The notes under the pieces were generated by a model. The model was given only the letters and a program-made list of their open reading frames with translations, made no database searches and was not told the DNA's origin. A stretch of DNA of 64,000 nt from Hyphomicrobiales bacterium. GTDB taxonomy: Bacteria > Pseudomonadota > Alphaproteobacteria > Rhizobiales > Rhizobiaceae. Each line of letters opens with the position of its first letter. The stretch's first letter is position 1. The stretch is taken from the NCBI GenBank assembly GCA_900469445.1, contig UBXM01000006.1, positions 607,570-671,569 of the forward strand, read 5' to 3'. Positions 35,463 through 44,518 of this stretch are shown one piece after another. The translations under genes and the position numbers were made by a program.

Positions 35463-36512
35463 TTACATTTTCGGAGCGACGAGATCGCGCCACAGCTGCG
35501 ACAGTTCCTTGGCGGCATCCGAGGTCCAGAGCGTCGGGTCGATCGGGCGAGCGGCCTTGTACTGGTCGGACGGCAGCAGCTTTTCCTTGGCGTCGGCCGG
35601 CAGTTCGATATGGTCGAAGCGGATCGGACGGGCGTAACCACGGGCAAGATTGATCTGGCCGGCGTCGCTGAGGATATATTCGCGGGTCAGCTTGGCGGCA
35701 TTCGGGTTTTTCGAATGCTTGTTGATGATCGTTGCGTAACCGCTGGTGACCGAGCCGTCAGACGGGATGATGACCTTGAACTTGTCCTTGCCGACGACGT
35801 CGCGGTAGTTCAGTGCGTTGAAGTCCCAAAGCGGAGCGACCTGGATTTCGCCGCGTTCCATCAGCGCCGGGGTGACGCCGCTGCCGAGGAGGCGGCCCTG
35901 TTCGGCCAGCTTCTGGAACAGTTCAACGCCCGGGCGCAGGTTCTTTTCGTTGCCGCCGAGCGAAACGGCTGCGGCGAGGATCGAGGCATTGTCCTGTGCG
36001 CCAGAACCGACCTTGCCCATGGTGACCTTGTAGTCGCCCTTCAGGAGATCGGCCCAGGAGGTCGGCGGGTTGGCGACATCTGCGGAAACGAGGAAGGCGA
36101 TCGTGCCGGTGTAACCGATCACCCAGTTGCCTTCGGCATCCTTGGCCCAGTCAGGGATCTGGTCCCAGGTGGTGGTCTTGTAAGGCATGGTGACGCCGCG
36201 GGCGAGCGCGATCGGGCCGAATTCCAGGCCGACGTCGCCGATATCGGCGGTGGCGTTGACGCCTTCATTGGCGAACTTGGCGATCTCTTCGCCGCTGCTC
36301 ATGTCGGTGTCCGAATGTTTCAGTCCGTATTTCTCGGTCAGCTGCTGCCAGGTATCCTTCCAGTTGGCCCAGCCATCGGGCATGCCGACGCTGTAGACCG
36401 CGCCTTCCTTACGGGCGGCTTCTTCCAGCGCGGAAATGTCATTGGCGGCAGCAATGCCGGAATAGGCCAGAACGCCAAGGGCGGGCAGGGCCAGGAAAGT
36501 GCGACGGAACAT
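35463..36512 (-). CDS. ABC transporter periplasmic binding protein (Fbp/PhnS-like)
   Basis: A 349-residue binding protein with an RR-containing signal peptide (MFRRTFLALPALGVLAYSG) and cleavage near AAAN. DISALEEAARKEGAVYSVGMPDG is typical of the iron(III)/putrescine/2-aminoethylphosphonate binding group. No Tyr pair for iron(III) is evident, so an organic ligand is more likely. First gene of a five-gene operon with a HutC-type operator in front. Confidence 0.87.
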   Translation of the reverse strand: MFRRTFLALPALGVLAYSGIAAANDISALEEAARKEGAVYSVGMPDGWANWKDTWQQLTEKYGLKHSDTDMSSGEEIAKFANEGVNATADIGDVGLEFGPIALARGVTMPYKTTTWDQIPDWAKDAEGNWVIGYTGTIAFLVSADVANPPTSWADLLKGDYKVTMGKVGSGAQDNASILAAAVSLGGNEKNLRPGVELFQKLAEQGRLLGSGVTPALMERGEIQVAPLWDFNALNYRDVVGKDKFKVIIPSDGSVTSGYATIINKHSKNPNAAKLTREYILSDAGQINLARGYARPIRFDHIELPADAKEKLLPSDQYKAARPIDPTLWTSDAAKELSQLWRDLVAPKM

Positions 36513-36524
36513 GTTTCACCTCGT

Positions 36525-36536
36525 TGGTATAGACCA
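36525..36536. promoter_or_regulatory. HutC-type GntR operator
   Basis: TGGTATAGACCA fits the GT-N-TA-N-AC core of HutC-subfamily GntR regulators exactly. It lies 13 bases from the binding-protein start in the 75-base region shared with the divergent GntR gene. Repression of both is likely. Confidence 0.65.
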
Positions 36537-36587
36537 GATGAGAGGTTCTATGCCAAACTGTGATGACAGCCGCATGACGGAGACAGG

Positions 36588-37328
36588 ATGACCGCTGACA
36601 GTGCGAACGAATTCACAAAACGGTCTTTTTTGACGCTGGAGCAGGCGATCCGCAATGATCTTGCCGAAGGCCGGCTTGCTGTGGACAGGCGGCTGCCGTC
36701 GGAGCGGGAACTGGCCGAGCGCTACCGCACGACGCGCATCACGCTACGCGAGGCGCTGTCCCATCTGGAGATGGATGGTCTCATCTATCGCGAAAATCGC
36801 AGGGGCTGGTTCGTTTCAGGCCGTCGCCTCGTCTACAATCCGCTGTGGCGAACCGACTTTCAGCGCATGACGCGGGAGCAGCACCGGCAGGCGAGCACAG
36901 AACTGATCGAAGCCGTCAGTGCGGTAGCCCCGGATGCAATCTGCGGACTGCTGGAGCAGCCGCCGGGAACTGAGTTCTGGCGCATTCGCCGACGTCGCAT
37001 GGTTGATGGTCGGCTCGTCGTTTTCGTGGAGCATCACCTCAGCAAGACCATGTTTCCCGATATTCTGGAACAGGACCTGACCGGTTCGCTGACCAATCTC
37101 TACCGCGAAAAATATGCGCTCGAATACGGCGACGTCTCCTTCGAGATCAACCCGATTGCGCTGACCGGCATGCCGGCGGCTGAGCTACACTGTTCCGATG
37201 GCACGTTCGGTTTGCAGATCGTGCGCGTCAACCGTGACCAGACGGGCCGTATTCTGGATTGCGATGTCGAATACTGGCGGCATGACGCGGTCTCCATCAG
37301 GATCGACACGAGAGACAATGCTGCCTGA
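36588..37328 (+). CDS. GntR-family (HutC/UTRA) regulator of the phosphodiester/phosphonate-type ABC operon
   Basis: A 246-residue regulator. N-terminal winged helix (DRRLPSERELAERYRTTRITLREALSHLEMDGLIYRENRRGWFV) and a C-terminal UTRA ligand domain. The UTRA ligand is probably the imported compound or its product. It is divergent from the binding-protein gene, and GGAGACAGG precedes ATG 36588. PhnR/PhnF regulators belong to the same group, which fits a phosphorus-compound role but does not prove it. Confidence 0.87.
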   Translation: MTADSANEFTKRSFLTLEQAIRNDLAEGRLAVDRRLPSERELAERYRTTRITLREALSHLEMDGLIYRENRRGWFVSGRRLVYNPLWRTDFQRMTREQHRQASTELIEAVSAVAPDAICGLLEQPPGTEFWRIRRRRMVDGRLVVFVEHHLSKTMFPDILEQDLTGSLTNLYREKYALEYGDVSFEINPIALTGMPAAELHCSDGTFGLQIVRVNRDQTGRILDCDVEYWRHDAVSIRIDTRDNAA

Positions 37329-37501
37329 CCATTCGATTTCGTATGGCGACGCCGGCGAGCCGACCGCCAACATCGTCTAGATGTTAGAGGCAAGGCGCTT
37401 TTCGCATCCTCATGCGCTGCCCATAAACGATCGCGCTCGTCGCTTGGTCGAAATGCCATAAGTGCGCTTTACGTCGCGCCGTCTGAGATCCCGGCAGAGT
37501 A

Positions 37502-38593
37502 TCAGTTCTTCCGCGCCTCGTGGTCCAGTCCACGGGGTTCACTCCACGCAGCAGCGCGCAGAAGCATGCCGAAAAGATCACGCGGTTCGTCGGGGTCGGC
37601 GAGAAGGTCCAGATCCTCGAAAAGAGGGTTATCTTGCAGCTTTGCGCGCACGTAGCGAAGGGCCGAAAAGTCCTCCGTGGCAAATCCGACGCTATCAAAC
37701 AGCGTGATGTGTTCGGGACCGCGACGGCCGGGCTGTTTGCCTGCGATGACCTCCCACAGTTCCCGCACCGGGAAATCTGCCGGCATTTGCTGAATCTCAC
37801 CCTCGATGCGCGTTTGGGGCGGGTATTCGACAAAGACATCCGAGCGCAAGAGAATGTCTTTCTGCAGCTCAGTCTTACCGGGGCTATCGCCGCCGACCGC
37901 GTTGATGTGTACGCCGGCCCCGACCATGTTGTCCGAAAGGATGACCGCATTCTGCTTGTCTGCCGTAATGGTCGTGATGATATCGGCACCTTCGACAGCC
38001 TCCTGGGAGGTCGGGCAAACGGTGATCTCGAAACCATATTGTGCGAGATTGCGCTGGCAGCGCTCGCTTGCCGAGCGATCGATATCATATAGCCGCAACC
38101 GATCGACGCCGATCAGAGCTTTGAATGCGAGCGCCTGAAACTCGCTCTGTGCGCCATTTCCGATGATCGCCATGGTCCGGGATCCTCGGCGTGAAAGGTG
38201 CTTCGCCGCCACTGCCGATGTGGCCGCCGTACGCAAAGCGGTGAGAAACGTCATTTCCGTCAGCAGCAGCGGATAGCCGTTATCGACATCCGACAGGACG
38301 CCGAAAGCGGTGACCGTCTGTCGCCCGCTTTTGGTGTTCTTCGGATGCCCGTTGACGTATTTGAATCCGTAGAGGGTCCCGTCGCTCGTCGGCATCAGCT
38401 CGATTACACCATCGTGAGAATGTGCGGCGACCCGGGGCGTCTTGTCGAAATGCTCCCAACGGCAGAAGTCCTCCTCGACAAAATCGCAGAGCTCTCTCAA
38501 AAACGTTTCGACGCCGATGGCGTGAACAAGCTTCATCATATTGTCGACGCTGACGAACGGAACGACGTTGAGGTGAGGCTGGGCTGTCATCAA
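37502..38593 (-). CDS. ocd: Ornithine cyclodeaminase
   Basis: A 363-residue member of the OCD/mu-crystallin family. It converts ornithine to proline and ammonia. Conserved pieces are ALRTAATSAVAAKHLSRRGSRTMAIIGNGAQSEFQALAF (substrate and NAD sites) and DIITTITADKQNAVI. It overlaps the arginase gene by 4 bases, giving the arginine to ornithine to proline route found in Agrobacterium and Brucella. Close relatives are called ArcB there. Confidence 0.92.
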   Translation of the reverse strand: MMTAQPHLNVVPFVSVDNMMKLVHAIGVETFLRELCDFVEEDFCRWEHFDKTPRVAAHSHDGVIELMPTSDGTLYGFKYVNGHPKNTKSGRQTVTAFGVLSDVDNGYPLLLTEMTFLTALRTAATSAVAAKHLSRRGSRTMAIIGNGAQSEFQALAFKALIGVDRLRLYDIDRSASERCQRNLAQYGFEITVCPTSQEAVEGADIITTITADKQNAVILSDNMVGAGVHINAVGGDSPGKTELQKDILLRSDVFVEYPPQTRIEGEIQQMPADFPVRELWEVIAGKQPGRRGPEHITLFDSVGFATEDFSALRYVRAKLQDNPLFEDLDLLADPDEPRDLFGMLLRAAAWSEPRGLDHEARKN

Positions 38594-39510
38594 TAGCTCC
38601 TTGTCGGGCGGTCCATGACCTTGCGCCCCATCAGACTTGCGGTGAGATCAACCAGGAGGGTCGCCGTGCGCCCCCGTTCGTCGAGAAACGGATTGAGTTC
38701 GACGAGGTCGAGGCTGGTCACAAGGCCGCTATCGTGCAGCATCTCCATGATCAGATGTGCCTCTCGAAATGTCGCACCACCCGGGACGGTGGTTCCAACG
38801 GCCGGCGCGATTGACGGGTCGAGGAAGTCGACGTCGAGGCTCACATGGAGCAGGCCGTTTGCCGAAGCGATCTCGGTCAGGAACGTTCGCAAGAGTGCTG
38901 CGACGCCATGCTCGTCGATCATCCGCATGTCGTGCACGGTCGCTTTGGTCTTTTGTATCGCGGAACGCTCTTTGGGATCCACGCTACGGATGCCGATCAT
39001 GCAGACGCGTTCCGTCGCCACCGGCGTATGGAGATCGGGAAAATAGCCTTCGAAGCCGGGCTGGCCTGTAAAATAGGCGACGGGCGTACCATGAAGATTG
39101 CCGCTATCGGTCGTGTCGAGAGTGTGGAAATCCGTATGCGCGTCAAGCCAGAGGACGTAAAGGGGCCTGTCCATTTCCATGCTTCGGCGCGAGATGCCTG
39201 CCACCGTACCGGCCGACAGCACGTGGTCGCCGCCGAGAAAGATCGGCATGCCTTCGGCGCTTTCCCGGTAGGCAATATCGGCCAGAACCTCGGTCCAGGC
39301 GGCAATTTCCGGCAACGCCCGGAGGGCCTTGTTGGGATGTTCGATTGTATGTGCGGCGCCTGGCTTGACGTCGCCCAGGTCGATGACACGGTGACCAAGC
39401 TCCTCAAGGGTATCGCGAAGGCCTGCCGTCCTGAGTGCGCTGGGACCCATCTCGCAGCCGAGCCGCGATGCGCCGTCCTGAACGGGGACACCGATGATTT
39501 TACAAAGCAT
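38590..39510 (-). CDS. arcA: Arginase
   Basis: A 306-residue arginase. It hydrolyses arginine to ornithine and urea with a two-manganese centre. Ligand motifs are FLGGDHVLSAG (His), WLDAHTDFHT (Asp-His-Asp) and VSLDVDFLDPSIAPAVGT (Asp-Asp). The C-terminal half has LDLVELNPFLDERGRTA. Its promoter faces the Lrp gene across about 115 bases. Confidence 0.93.
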   Translation of the reverse strand: MLCKIIGVPVQDGASRLGCEMGPSALRTAGLRDTLEELGHRVIDLGDVKPGAAHTIEHPNKALRALPEIAAWTEVLADIAYRESAEGMPIFLGGDHVLSAGTVAGISRRSMEMDRPLYVLWLDAHTDFHTLDTTDSGNLHGTPVAYFTGQPGFEGYFPDLHTPVATERVCMIGIRSVDPKERSAIQKTKATVHDMRMIDEHGVAALLRTFLTEIASANGLLHVSLDVDFLDPSIAPAVGTTVPGGATFREAHLIMEMLHDSGLVTSLDLVELNPFLDERGRTATLLVDLTASLMGRKVMDRPTRSY

Positions 39511-39624
39511 ATATATTTCTCCCTCATCTCATCGAACCACACTGCTCTGGCAGATTGAAGAATATAAATTGCCAAATATCTCAGTATTGCCTATCAAAAC
39601 GGTGGAAAAAGGTGACAAATTGAA

Positions 39625-40062
39625 ATGGACGACACTGATCTCAAGCTTGTGACGCTGCTTCGGCACAACGGTCGCAGGAGCATAACTGATCTGGCGGTCG
39701 AGCTCGATACTTCCCGCGCGACCGTGCGGAGCCGCATGGACAGATTGGAAGCAGACGGGCTCATTCTCGGATATACCGTTATTTTGCGTGCCGATGCGGT
39801 CGAATTGCCGGTACGCGGCATCATGATGATCGAGATTGAGGGGCGTGCCGCGGAAAAGGTCGTCGATACGCTCGCAAGCTTTCCGGAAATCTCACAGATC
39901 CACACGACGAACGGGCGGTGGGATCTGATCGTCGAACTTGGGGCAGGAACGCTAGGTGAGCTTGATTCGGTGCTGAGGCGAATTCGTCATATTGCAGGGA
40001 TATCGGGAAGTGAGACGAGCCTGCTGCTTGCGACACCGCGCAGTACCAATGCAAGGCTGTAA
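39625..40062 (+). CDS. Lrp/AsnC-family regulator, probably of the arginase operon
   Basis: A 145-residue regulator. N-terminal HTH (LKLVTLLRHNGRRSITDLAVELDTSRATVRSRMDRLEADGLI) and a C-terminal RAM domain (VRGIMMIEIEGRAAEKVVDTL). Divergent from arginase/ornithine cyclodeaminase, the usual place for the arginine-sensing activator. Confidence 0.88.
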   Translation: MDDTDLKLVTLLRHNGRRSITDLAVELDTSRATVRSRMDRLEADGLILGYTVILRADAVELPVRGIMMIEIEGRAAEKVVDTLASFPEISQIHTTNGRWDLIVELGAGTLGELDSVLRRIRHIAGISGSETSLLLATPRSTNARL

Positions 40063-40603
40063 TCGCCTCTGCTCGAAAGCACAGTTCTCACTTGCGCTCG
40101 GCGAACGCTGTTACCAGCTCGCGATACTCGCTTGGGCATCGAGCCAAGGTGAGCGCCAGCCGGGCCGATGAAAATGCCGGGCTCGTTCCGCATGATTTCA
40201 TCGGCTCTGAAGATCCGCTGGATTGAGATCGGCGGGTGCCGTTGAGATCCTTGCGGGATTTCCGAATAGTCGGGCGAGGGCGCCATCCTCTCAACGAAAG
40301 GCCCCTAGGCATCGATCTTGAGAGGCTGATAGCATTCAAGCGGTGGTTCCGGTTGGGGTAGCAGCCAGCAAGATTGGACCCTGAAAGTCACCTCACCTCC
40401 CGGTGCTGCTCGCTCTTTTTCCCTTAGCGATTGCAGAGGTGAAGGTTCATATCCTTCAACATCCTCGCGTCGCATCTACCGTGCGTTCCATACAAACTTC
40501 GTCTGACCCCATCATCCCAATGCCTGTGATACCACGTAGCAGATGACAGTGGATCGTTTGATCTCACGTGTCCTGAGCGTGCAGTACAAATATGGACCGG
40601 GGA
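40063..40603. other. Gene-poor region between the Lrp gene and the biotin-carboxylase cluster
   Basis: 541 bases. No open frame has a recognisable domain or good ribosome site; minus-strand frames near 40.1-40.3 kb are arginine/serine-rich and read like shadows. A hexamer-spaced promoter is not obvious. The last 100 bases must hold the promoter of the accB-like operon. Confidence 0.5.
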
Positions 40604-41029
40604 ATGGATCTCACAAAAATAGAAAAGCTGATAGATTTTGTCGGTCGGTCCAATATCTCTCAGCTCGTAGTTACCGAAAAAGATACAACCGTGCGGATTT
40701 CTCGCGACAGCCCGCACGACGCTTATGTGTCAGCACGCAAGGATCTCGACGCGCCACTACCAGACACTCAGGCGCCAGCCGGTGGATCGCTCAAAGGCTT
40801 CGTCGTTGAAGCACCCATATTCGGCGTCTTGCATGTCGCCCCCGCACCAGGGGATCCACCGTTCACCGCTATCGGTGATGAGGTGGTCGAGGGGCAGACA
40901 CTTTTCATCATCGAGGCGATGAAGGTGTTCAATAAGATCGTCGCGCCGCGCGCAGGCAAGATCATGCGCCTGACGGATTTGAACGGCGCCGAGGTCGAGG
41001 TAGGCGACATGTTGGCGGAGATCGCATGA
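40604..41029 (+). CDS. Biotin carboxyl carrier protein, AccB-like
   Basis: A 141-residue carrier. N-terminal short helical region, a linker rich in Asp/Pro/Ala and a biotinyl domain from about residue 68 (VVEAPIFGVLHVAPAPGDPPF). Lys107 in IIEAMKVFN is the biotin site. ATG 40604 starts the normal AccB-like sequence; ATG 40592 has no ribosome site. It accepts CO2 from the AccC-like enzyme encoded next. As the second AccB paralog of a genome it would serve a special carboxylase and not fatty acid synthesis. Confidence 0.88.
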   Translation: MDLTKIEKLIDFVGRSNISQLVVTEKDTTVRISRDSPHDAYVSARKDLDAPLPDTQAPAGGSLKGFVVEAPIFGVLHVAPAPGDPPFTAIGDEVVEGQTLFIIEAMKVFNKIVAPRAGKIMRLTDLNGAEVEVGDMLAEIA

Positions 41030-42396
41030 TGCAGTCACCACAGCGTTTCGATACGGTTCTGATTGCCAATCGTGGGGAAATCGCCCTGCGTGTGGTTCGC
41101 GCCTGTCGTGAGATGGGCTTGAAGACCGTTGTGGTCTGCTCCGAGACGGACCGCGATGCCGCCTATGCCGCAAGCGCCGATCAATCGATCTGCATCGGTC
41201 CGTCCACGGCTTCGAAAAGCTACCTGAACCAGAATGCGATCCTGCTGGCGGCACGCCTGTCTGGTGCGGGCGCCGTCCATCCAGGCTACGGTTTTCTTTC
41301 TGAAAACACCCGCTTTTCGGCGGCAGTCGAAGATGCCGGGATGACATTCATCGGTCCCGACGCCAGTGCAATTGCAACGATGGGCGACAAGATCGCCGCC
41401 AAACGCGCCATGGTCGCCGCCGGCGTCCCTTGTGTACCGGGACCTGATACGGAACTTCCGGTAGAGCCGGAAGCAATTCGCGCGATCGCAACGGAGATTG
41501 GCTATCCGGTGATCGTCAAGGCCGCCGGCGGTGGCGGCGGACGCGGCATGCGCGTCGTGCTGGACGAAGCCGGTTTGCTGGAATCGGTGGCGCTGACCCG
41601 CGAGGAAGCGCGCAAGGCTTTCGGCACGCCGGCGCTCTATATGGAAAAGTTCCTCCAGCATCCGCGCCATATCGAAATCCAGGTTCTTTGCGACACGCAT
41701 GGAAATGCGGTCTGGCTTGGCCATCGCGATTGTTCCATGCAACGCCGTCATCAGAAGGTGGTCGAAGAGGCACCGGCCCCCGGCATTTCGCTGGAATTGA
41801 TCGGCCCGGTCGGTGCTGCCTGCGTCAAGGCGTGCAGGCAGATCGGATATCGTGGCGTCGGCACGTTTGAATTCCTCTATGAGGACGGCGCTTTCTATTT
41901 CATCGAGATGAATACCCGCCTGCAGGTAGAACATCCGGTTACCGAGGAAACCAGCGGCGTCGATATCGTCCGGCAGCAACTGCGCGTGGCGCAGGGCGAG
42001 ACGCTGTCGATGGGGCAGGGCGACGTCACCTGCACCGGCCATGCCATTGAATGCCGTATCAATGCCGAAGACCCCGCGACCTTCATGCCGTCGGCAGGCG
42101 TCATCACGACGCTCGAATTGCCTGAAGGCGAGGGTGTTCGCGTCGATACCCATGTCGAGGCCGGCTACAAGGTCTCGCCCTATTACGACTCCCTGATTGC
42201 AAAGCTGATCGTCCATGGTCGCGACCGGGCCGATGCCATGCAGCGCACGCGGGTAGCTTTGGCGTCCTTCAGGCTGGAAGGCATCGCCACCAATCTGCCG
42301 CTGCTGCGTGAACTCTTCGAGGATGCCGCCTTCGCCGAGGGCGAAACGGATATTCATTATCTGGAAAAATGGCTGAAGACGCGGGGGGCAGCATGA
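41026..42396 (+). CDS. Biotin carboxylase, AccC-like
   Basis: A 456-residue biotin carboxylase. ATP-grasp glycine loop KAAGGGGGRGMRVV, ECRINAEDP, RDCSMQRRHQKVVEEAPAP and EMNTRLQVEHPVTE are all intact. It carboxylates biotin with bicarbonate and ATP. Start and preceding stop overlap (ATGATG). The usual role is in acetyl-CoA carboxylase, but here the neighbours are PxpB/PxpC/PxpA genes. Confidence 0.92.
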   Translation: MMQSPQRFDTVLIANRGEIALRVVRACREMGLKTVVVCSETDRDAAYAASADQSICIGPSTASKSYLNQNAILLAARLSGAGAVHPGYGFLSENTRFSAAVEDAGMTFIGPDASAIATMGDKIAAKRAMVAAGVPCVPGPDTELPVEPEAIRAIATEIGYPVIVKAAGGGGGRGMRVVLDEAGLLESVALTREEARKAFGTPALYMEKFLQHPRHIEIQVLCDTHGNAVWLGHRDCSMQRRHQKVVEEAPAPGISLELIGPVGAACVKACRQIGYRGVGTFEFLYEDGAFYFIEMNTRLQVEHPVTEETSGVDIVRQQLRVAQGETLSMGQGDVTCTGHAIECRINAEDPATFMPSAGVITTLELPEGEGVRVDTHVEAGYKVSPYYDSLIAKLIVHGRDRADAMQRTRVALASFRLEGIATNLPLLRELFEDAAFAEGETDIHYLEKWLKTRGAA

Positions 42397-42806
42397 CCAG
42401 GCTCGATTTGAGCGATCCCGCCATCATTGAACGGCTGACCGCTGTGCTTGAAGCCGCCGGTGTCGAGGGTATTGAAATCACTCGACCCGACCAGAGCCTG
42501 CTGATCCGCTTGTCGGGCTCGGCAAATGGCTCTGCGTCCCAGGTCCGCTCCAGCCGGGCGGATAACAGAGGCGAACCAGTGGTCGTCAAGGCGCCGATGG
42601 CTGGCGAGTTCTGGCCGTCTGATCTGTCCCGCACGGGCGCGCCCGGTGCGTCGGCGGCAAGCGACGCAGTCGGCTTTTTGAGGGTAGGGCCGATCCTTTT
42701 GCCGGTTGCCGCCGGTTCGTCAAAGCGCCTGCGCCGCCATCTCGTTGACCAGGGAACGATCGTCGGCTTCGGCGATCCGATTGCAGAAGTCGAGCCAGAA
42801 GTATGA
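42393..42806 (+). CDS. Carrier-like protein lacking a biotinylation site
   Basis: A 137-residue protein with the layout of AccB: a short N-terminal helical part, a linker, then VVVKAPMAGEFWP and FLRVGPILLPVAAGSSKRLRRHLVDQGTIVGFGDPIAEVEPE. The place of the biotinylated EAMK is occupied by VAAGSSK, so biotin cannot be attached by the usual route. ATG 42393 overlaps the accC-like stop by 4 bases and the next gene by 4 bases, so it is made in step with both. It may be a structural or regulatory subunit of the same enzyme. Confidence 0.7.
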   Translation: MTRLDLSDPAIIERLTAVLEAAGVEGIEITRPDQSLLIRLSGSANGSASQVRSSRADNRGEPVVVKAPMAGEFWPSDLSRTGAPGASAASDAVGFLRVGPILLPVAAGSSKRLRRHLVDQGTIVGFGDPIAEVEPEV

Positions 42807-43510
42807 ATGCCTCAGCTGCCAAAATTACCCCGCCTGCGAATGCGCTTGCGCTGGATCGCAACGGCGCCCGCGTTTCCCCGATCGGCTCCCGCGCCTTTCT
42901 TCTCGAAGCGACCGGCGAATTCGATCTTGCCGCGCAGCGGCGGATCTGGGCCCTGTCCAGGGCCGTCGAACTGTGGGGCGAGATACTCGAGATCGTACCC
43001 GGCATGACCAACCTTCTCGTCGTGCTGAAGGTAACGCCGGAGGATCCGGAAGCCTTGGCGCTACGCCTGCTGGAAGCCTGGGAGCAGGCTGAAAGTATCG
43101 ATCTGACCGGCCGCAAGATCGAGATCGCCGTGACCTATGGCGGCGTGCATGCCACCGATCTGGCGGCATTATGCGACCGCTCTGGCCTCTCCGACCGCGA
43201 GGTTGTCCGTATCCATCATGAAGGGACTTACCGGGTGTTCGCGCTCGGAAGTGCGCCCGGATTCGGCTATTTGCATGGGCTCGATCCGCGCATCTACATG
43301 CCGCGCAAGACCGTTCCGTCGCTCAATATGGCACGGGGTTGCGTCACCATCGGCGGCATGCAGACGGGGGTCGCCGTTCTGACCGGTCCGAACGGCTGGA
43401 ATTCGATCGGCTTTGCCGAATTGCAGATGTTCGATCCGATGTCGGACACGCCTGCCGTGATGGCGCCGGGCGATACGGTGCGTTTCGTGCCAGCGAGCAT
43501 AGAGCTATGA
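42803..43510 (+). CDS. pxpB: PxpB/KipI-family subunit (allophanate hydrolase subunit 1 fold)
   Basis: A 235-residue AHS1-domain protein. It contains FALGSAPGFGYLHGLDPRIYMPRKTVPSLNMARGCVTIGGMQTGVAVL, the most conserved region of the family. In E. coli and Bacillus PxpB with PxpC and PxpA hydrolyses 5-oxoproline with ATP. An N-terminal extension of about 20 residues (ALALDRNGARVSPIGSRAFLL) is longer than in KipI. Overlaps with both neighbours show tight coupling. Confidence 0.87.
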   Translation: MNASAAKITPPANALALDRNGARVSPIGSRAFLLEATGEFDLAAQRRIWALSRAVELWGEILEIVPGMTNLLVVLKVTPEDPEALALRLLEAWEQAESIDLTGRKIEIAVTYGGVHATDLAALCDRSGLSDREVVRIHHEGTYRVFALGSAPGFGYLHGLDPRIYMPRKTVPSLNMARGCVTIGGMQTGVAVLTGPNGWNSIGFAELQMFDPMSDTPAVMAPGDTVRFVPASIEL

Positions 43511-44502
43511 TAGAGATCATCCAGACAGGGCCGTTCAACACGGTACAGGACCTTGGTCGTCCCGGCTTTCGCAATATCGGCGTAACCACCAGCGGTGCGA
43601 TGGATCCGCTGGCGCTCAAGGTGGGCAACAGCCTGCTCGGCAACGAAACCGGCGCGGCCGTGATTGAAATCCAAACCTATCCGTTCAAGCTCCGCTTTGC
43701 CAAGGCGACGGCTTTTGTCGTGACGGGTGCTGATTGCGGTGCTTCGATCGCCGGGCGCCCGGTGCAGCCATGGTGCGCTCTGCCGGCGGAAGCCGGGCAA
43801 GTTCTGGAGCTTGGCCAGCCGCGCGTCGGCACGCGTGCCTATATCTGCATTGCCGGCGGTATCGATGTCGCGGCGGTTATGGGATCACGCAGCACGTCGC
43901 TCCGCGGCGCCTTCGGTGGCAATGAAGGGCGTTTTCTTTTTACCGGCGATGTCCTGCAGTTCGGTGAAGTCTCCGGACCTTTGAACCTTCCCGCGACCGG
44001 CATTGCCGTTATCGATCCGGCCTATGCGCTTGTCGATGTCTATCCGGCACCTGAAGATGGCGCGCTGCTCGTTCGTGCCATTCCGGCCGGAGAACATTCC
44101 CTGTTCGGCGAGGATGCCGAGCGGTTCTGGTCGCAGACATGGAAGATCTCTACCCAAAGCGACCGCACCGGGTATCGCTTGATGGGCGAACCGATCAGGC
44201 CGACGACGCCGATTGAAATGCGGTCTCACGGCGTTGTTTCCGGTGTCGTTCAGGTGCCGCCGAGCGGCGAGCCGATCATCCAGATGGCCGATGCCAACAC
44301 GGCTGGCGGTTACCCTAAGATTGCCGGCGTGATCGAGGCCGACCTCTGGAGGCTCGGGCAGGCGCGCATCGGCAGCCGGTTGCGCTTTGTCCGAGTGACG
44401 CACGCTCAGGCGGCGGAGGTCGAGAAGGCCGTGGCCGGTTTCATCGATGATGTCCGTGCGACGTCGCGCATGGTGTCCGGCGCTTTGCAGGCGATGAAAT
44501 AA
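43507..44502 (+). CDS. pxpC: PxpC/KipA-family subunit (allophanate hydrolase subunit 2 fold, biotin-dependent carboxyltransferase-like)
   Basis: A 331-residue AHS2-domain protein. IQTGPFNTVQDLGRPGFRNIGVTTSGAMDPLALKVGNSLLGN is the signature opening, and GYRLMGEPIRPTTPIEMRSHGVVSGVVQVPPSGEPIIQMAD the signature middle. ATG 43507 overlaps the pxpB stop (ATGA); the much longer open frame lies inside pxpB. AHS1 plus AHS2 form the carboxyltransferase part of urea carboxylase. Confidence 0.87.
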   Translation: MIEIIQTGPFNTVQDLGRPGFRNIGVTTSGAMDPLALKVGNSLLGNETGAAVIEIQTYPFKLRFAKATAFVVTGADCGASIAGRPVQPWCALPAEAGQVLELGQPRVGTRAYICIAGGIDVAAVMGSRSTSLRGAFGGNEGRFLFTGDVLQFGEVSGPLNLPATGIAVIDPAYALVDVYPAPEDGALLVRAIPAGEHSLFGEDAERFWSQTWKISTQSDRTGYRLMGEPIRPTTPIEMRSHGVVSGVVQVPPSGEPIIQMADANTAGGYPKIAGVIEADLWRLGQARIGSRLRFVRVTHAQAAEVEKAVAGFIDDVRATSRMVSGALQAMK

Positions 44503-44518
44503 GGCGAGGGAGGAAGGA

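Noticed and set aside
40088..40339. 83-codon minus-strand frame in the gap before the biotin-carrier gene
   Set aside because: Ser/Arg-rich without a ribosome site, helix-turn-helix or any recognised domain.
41035..42357. 440-codon minus-strand frame
   Set aside because: Exact antisense of the biotin carboxylase gene; no motif.
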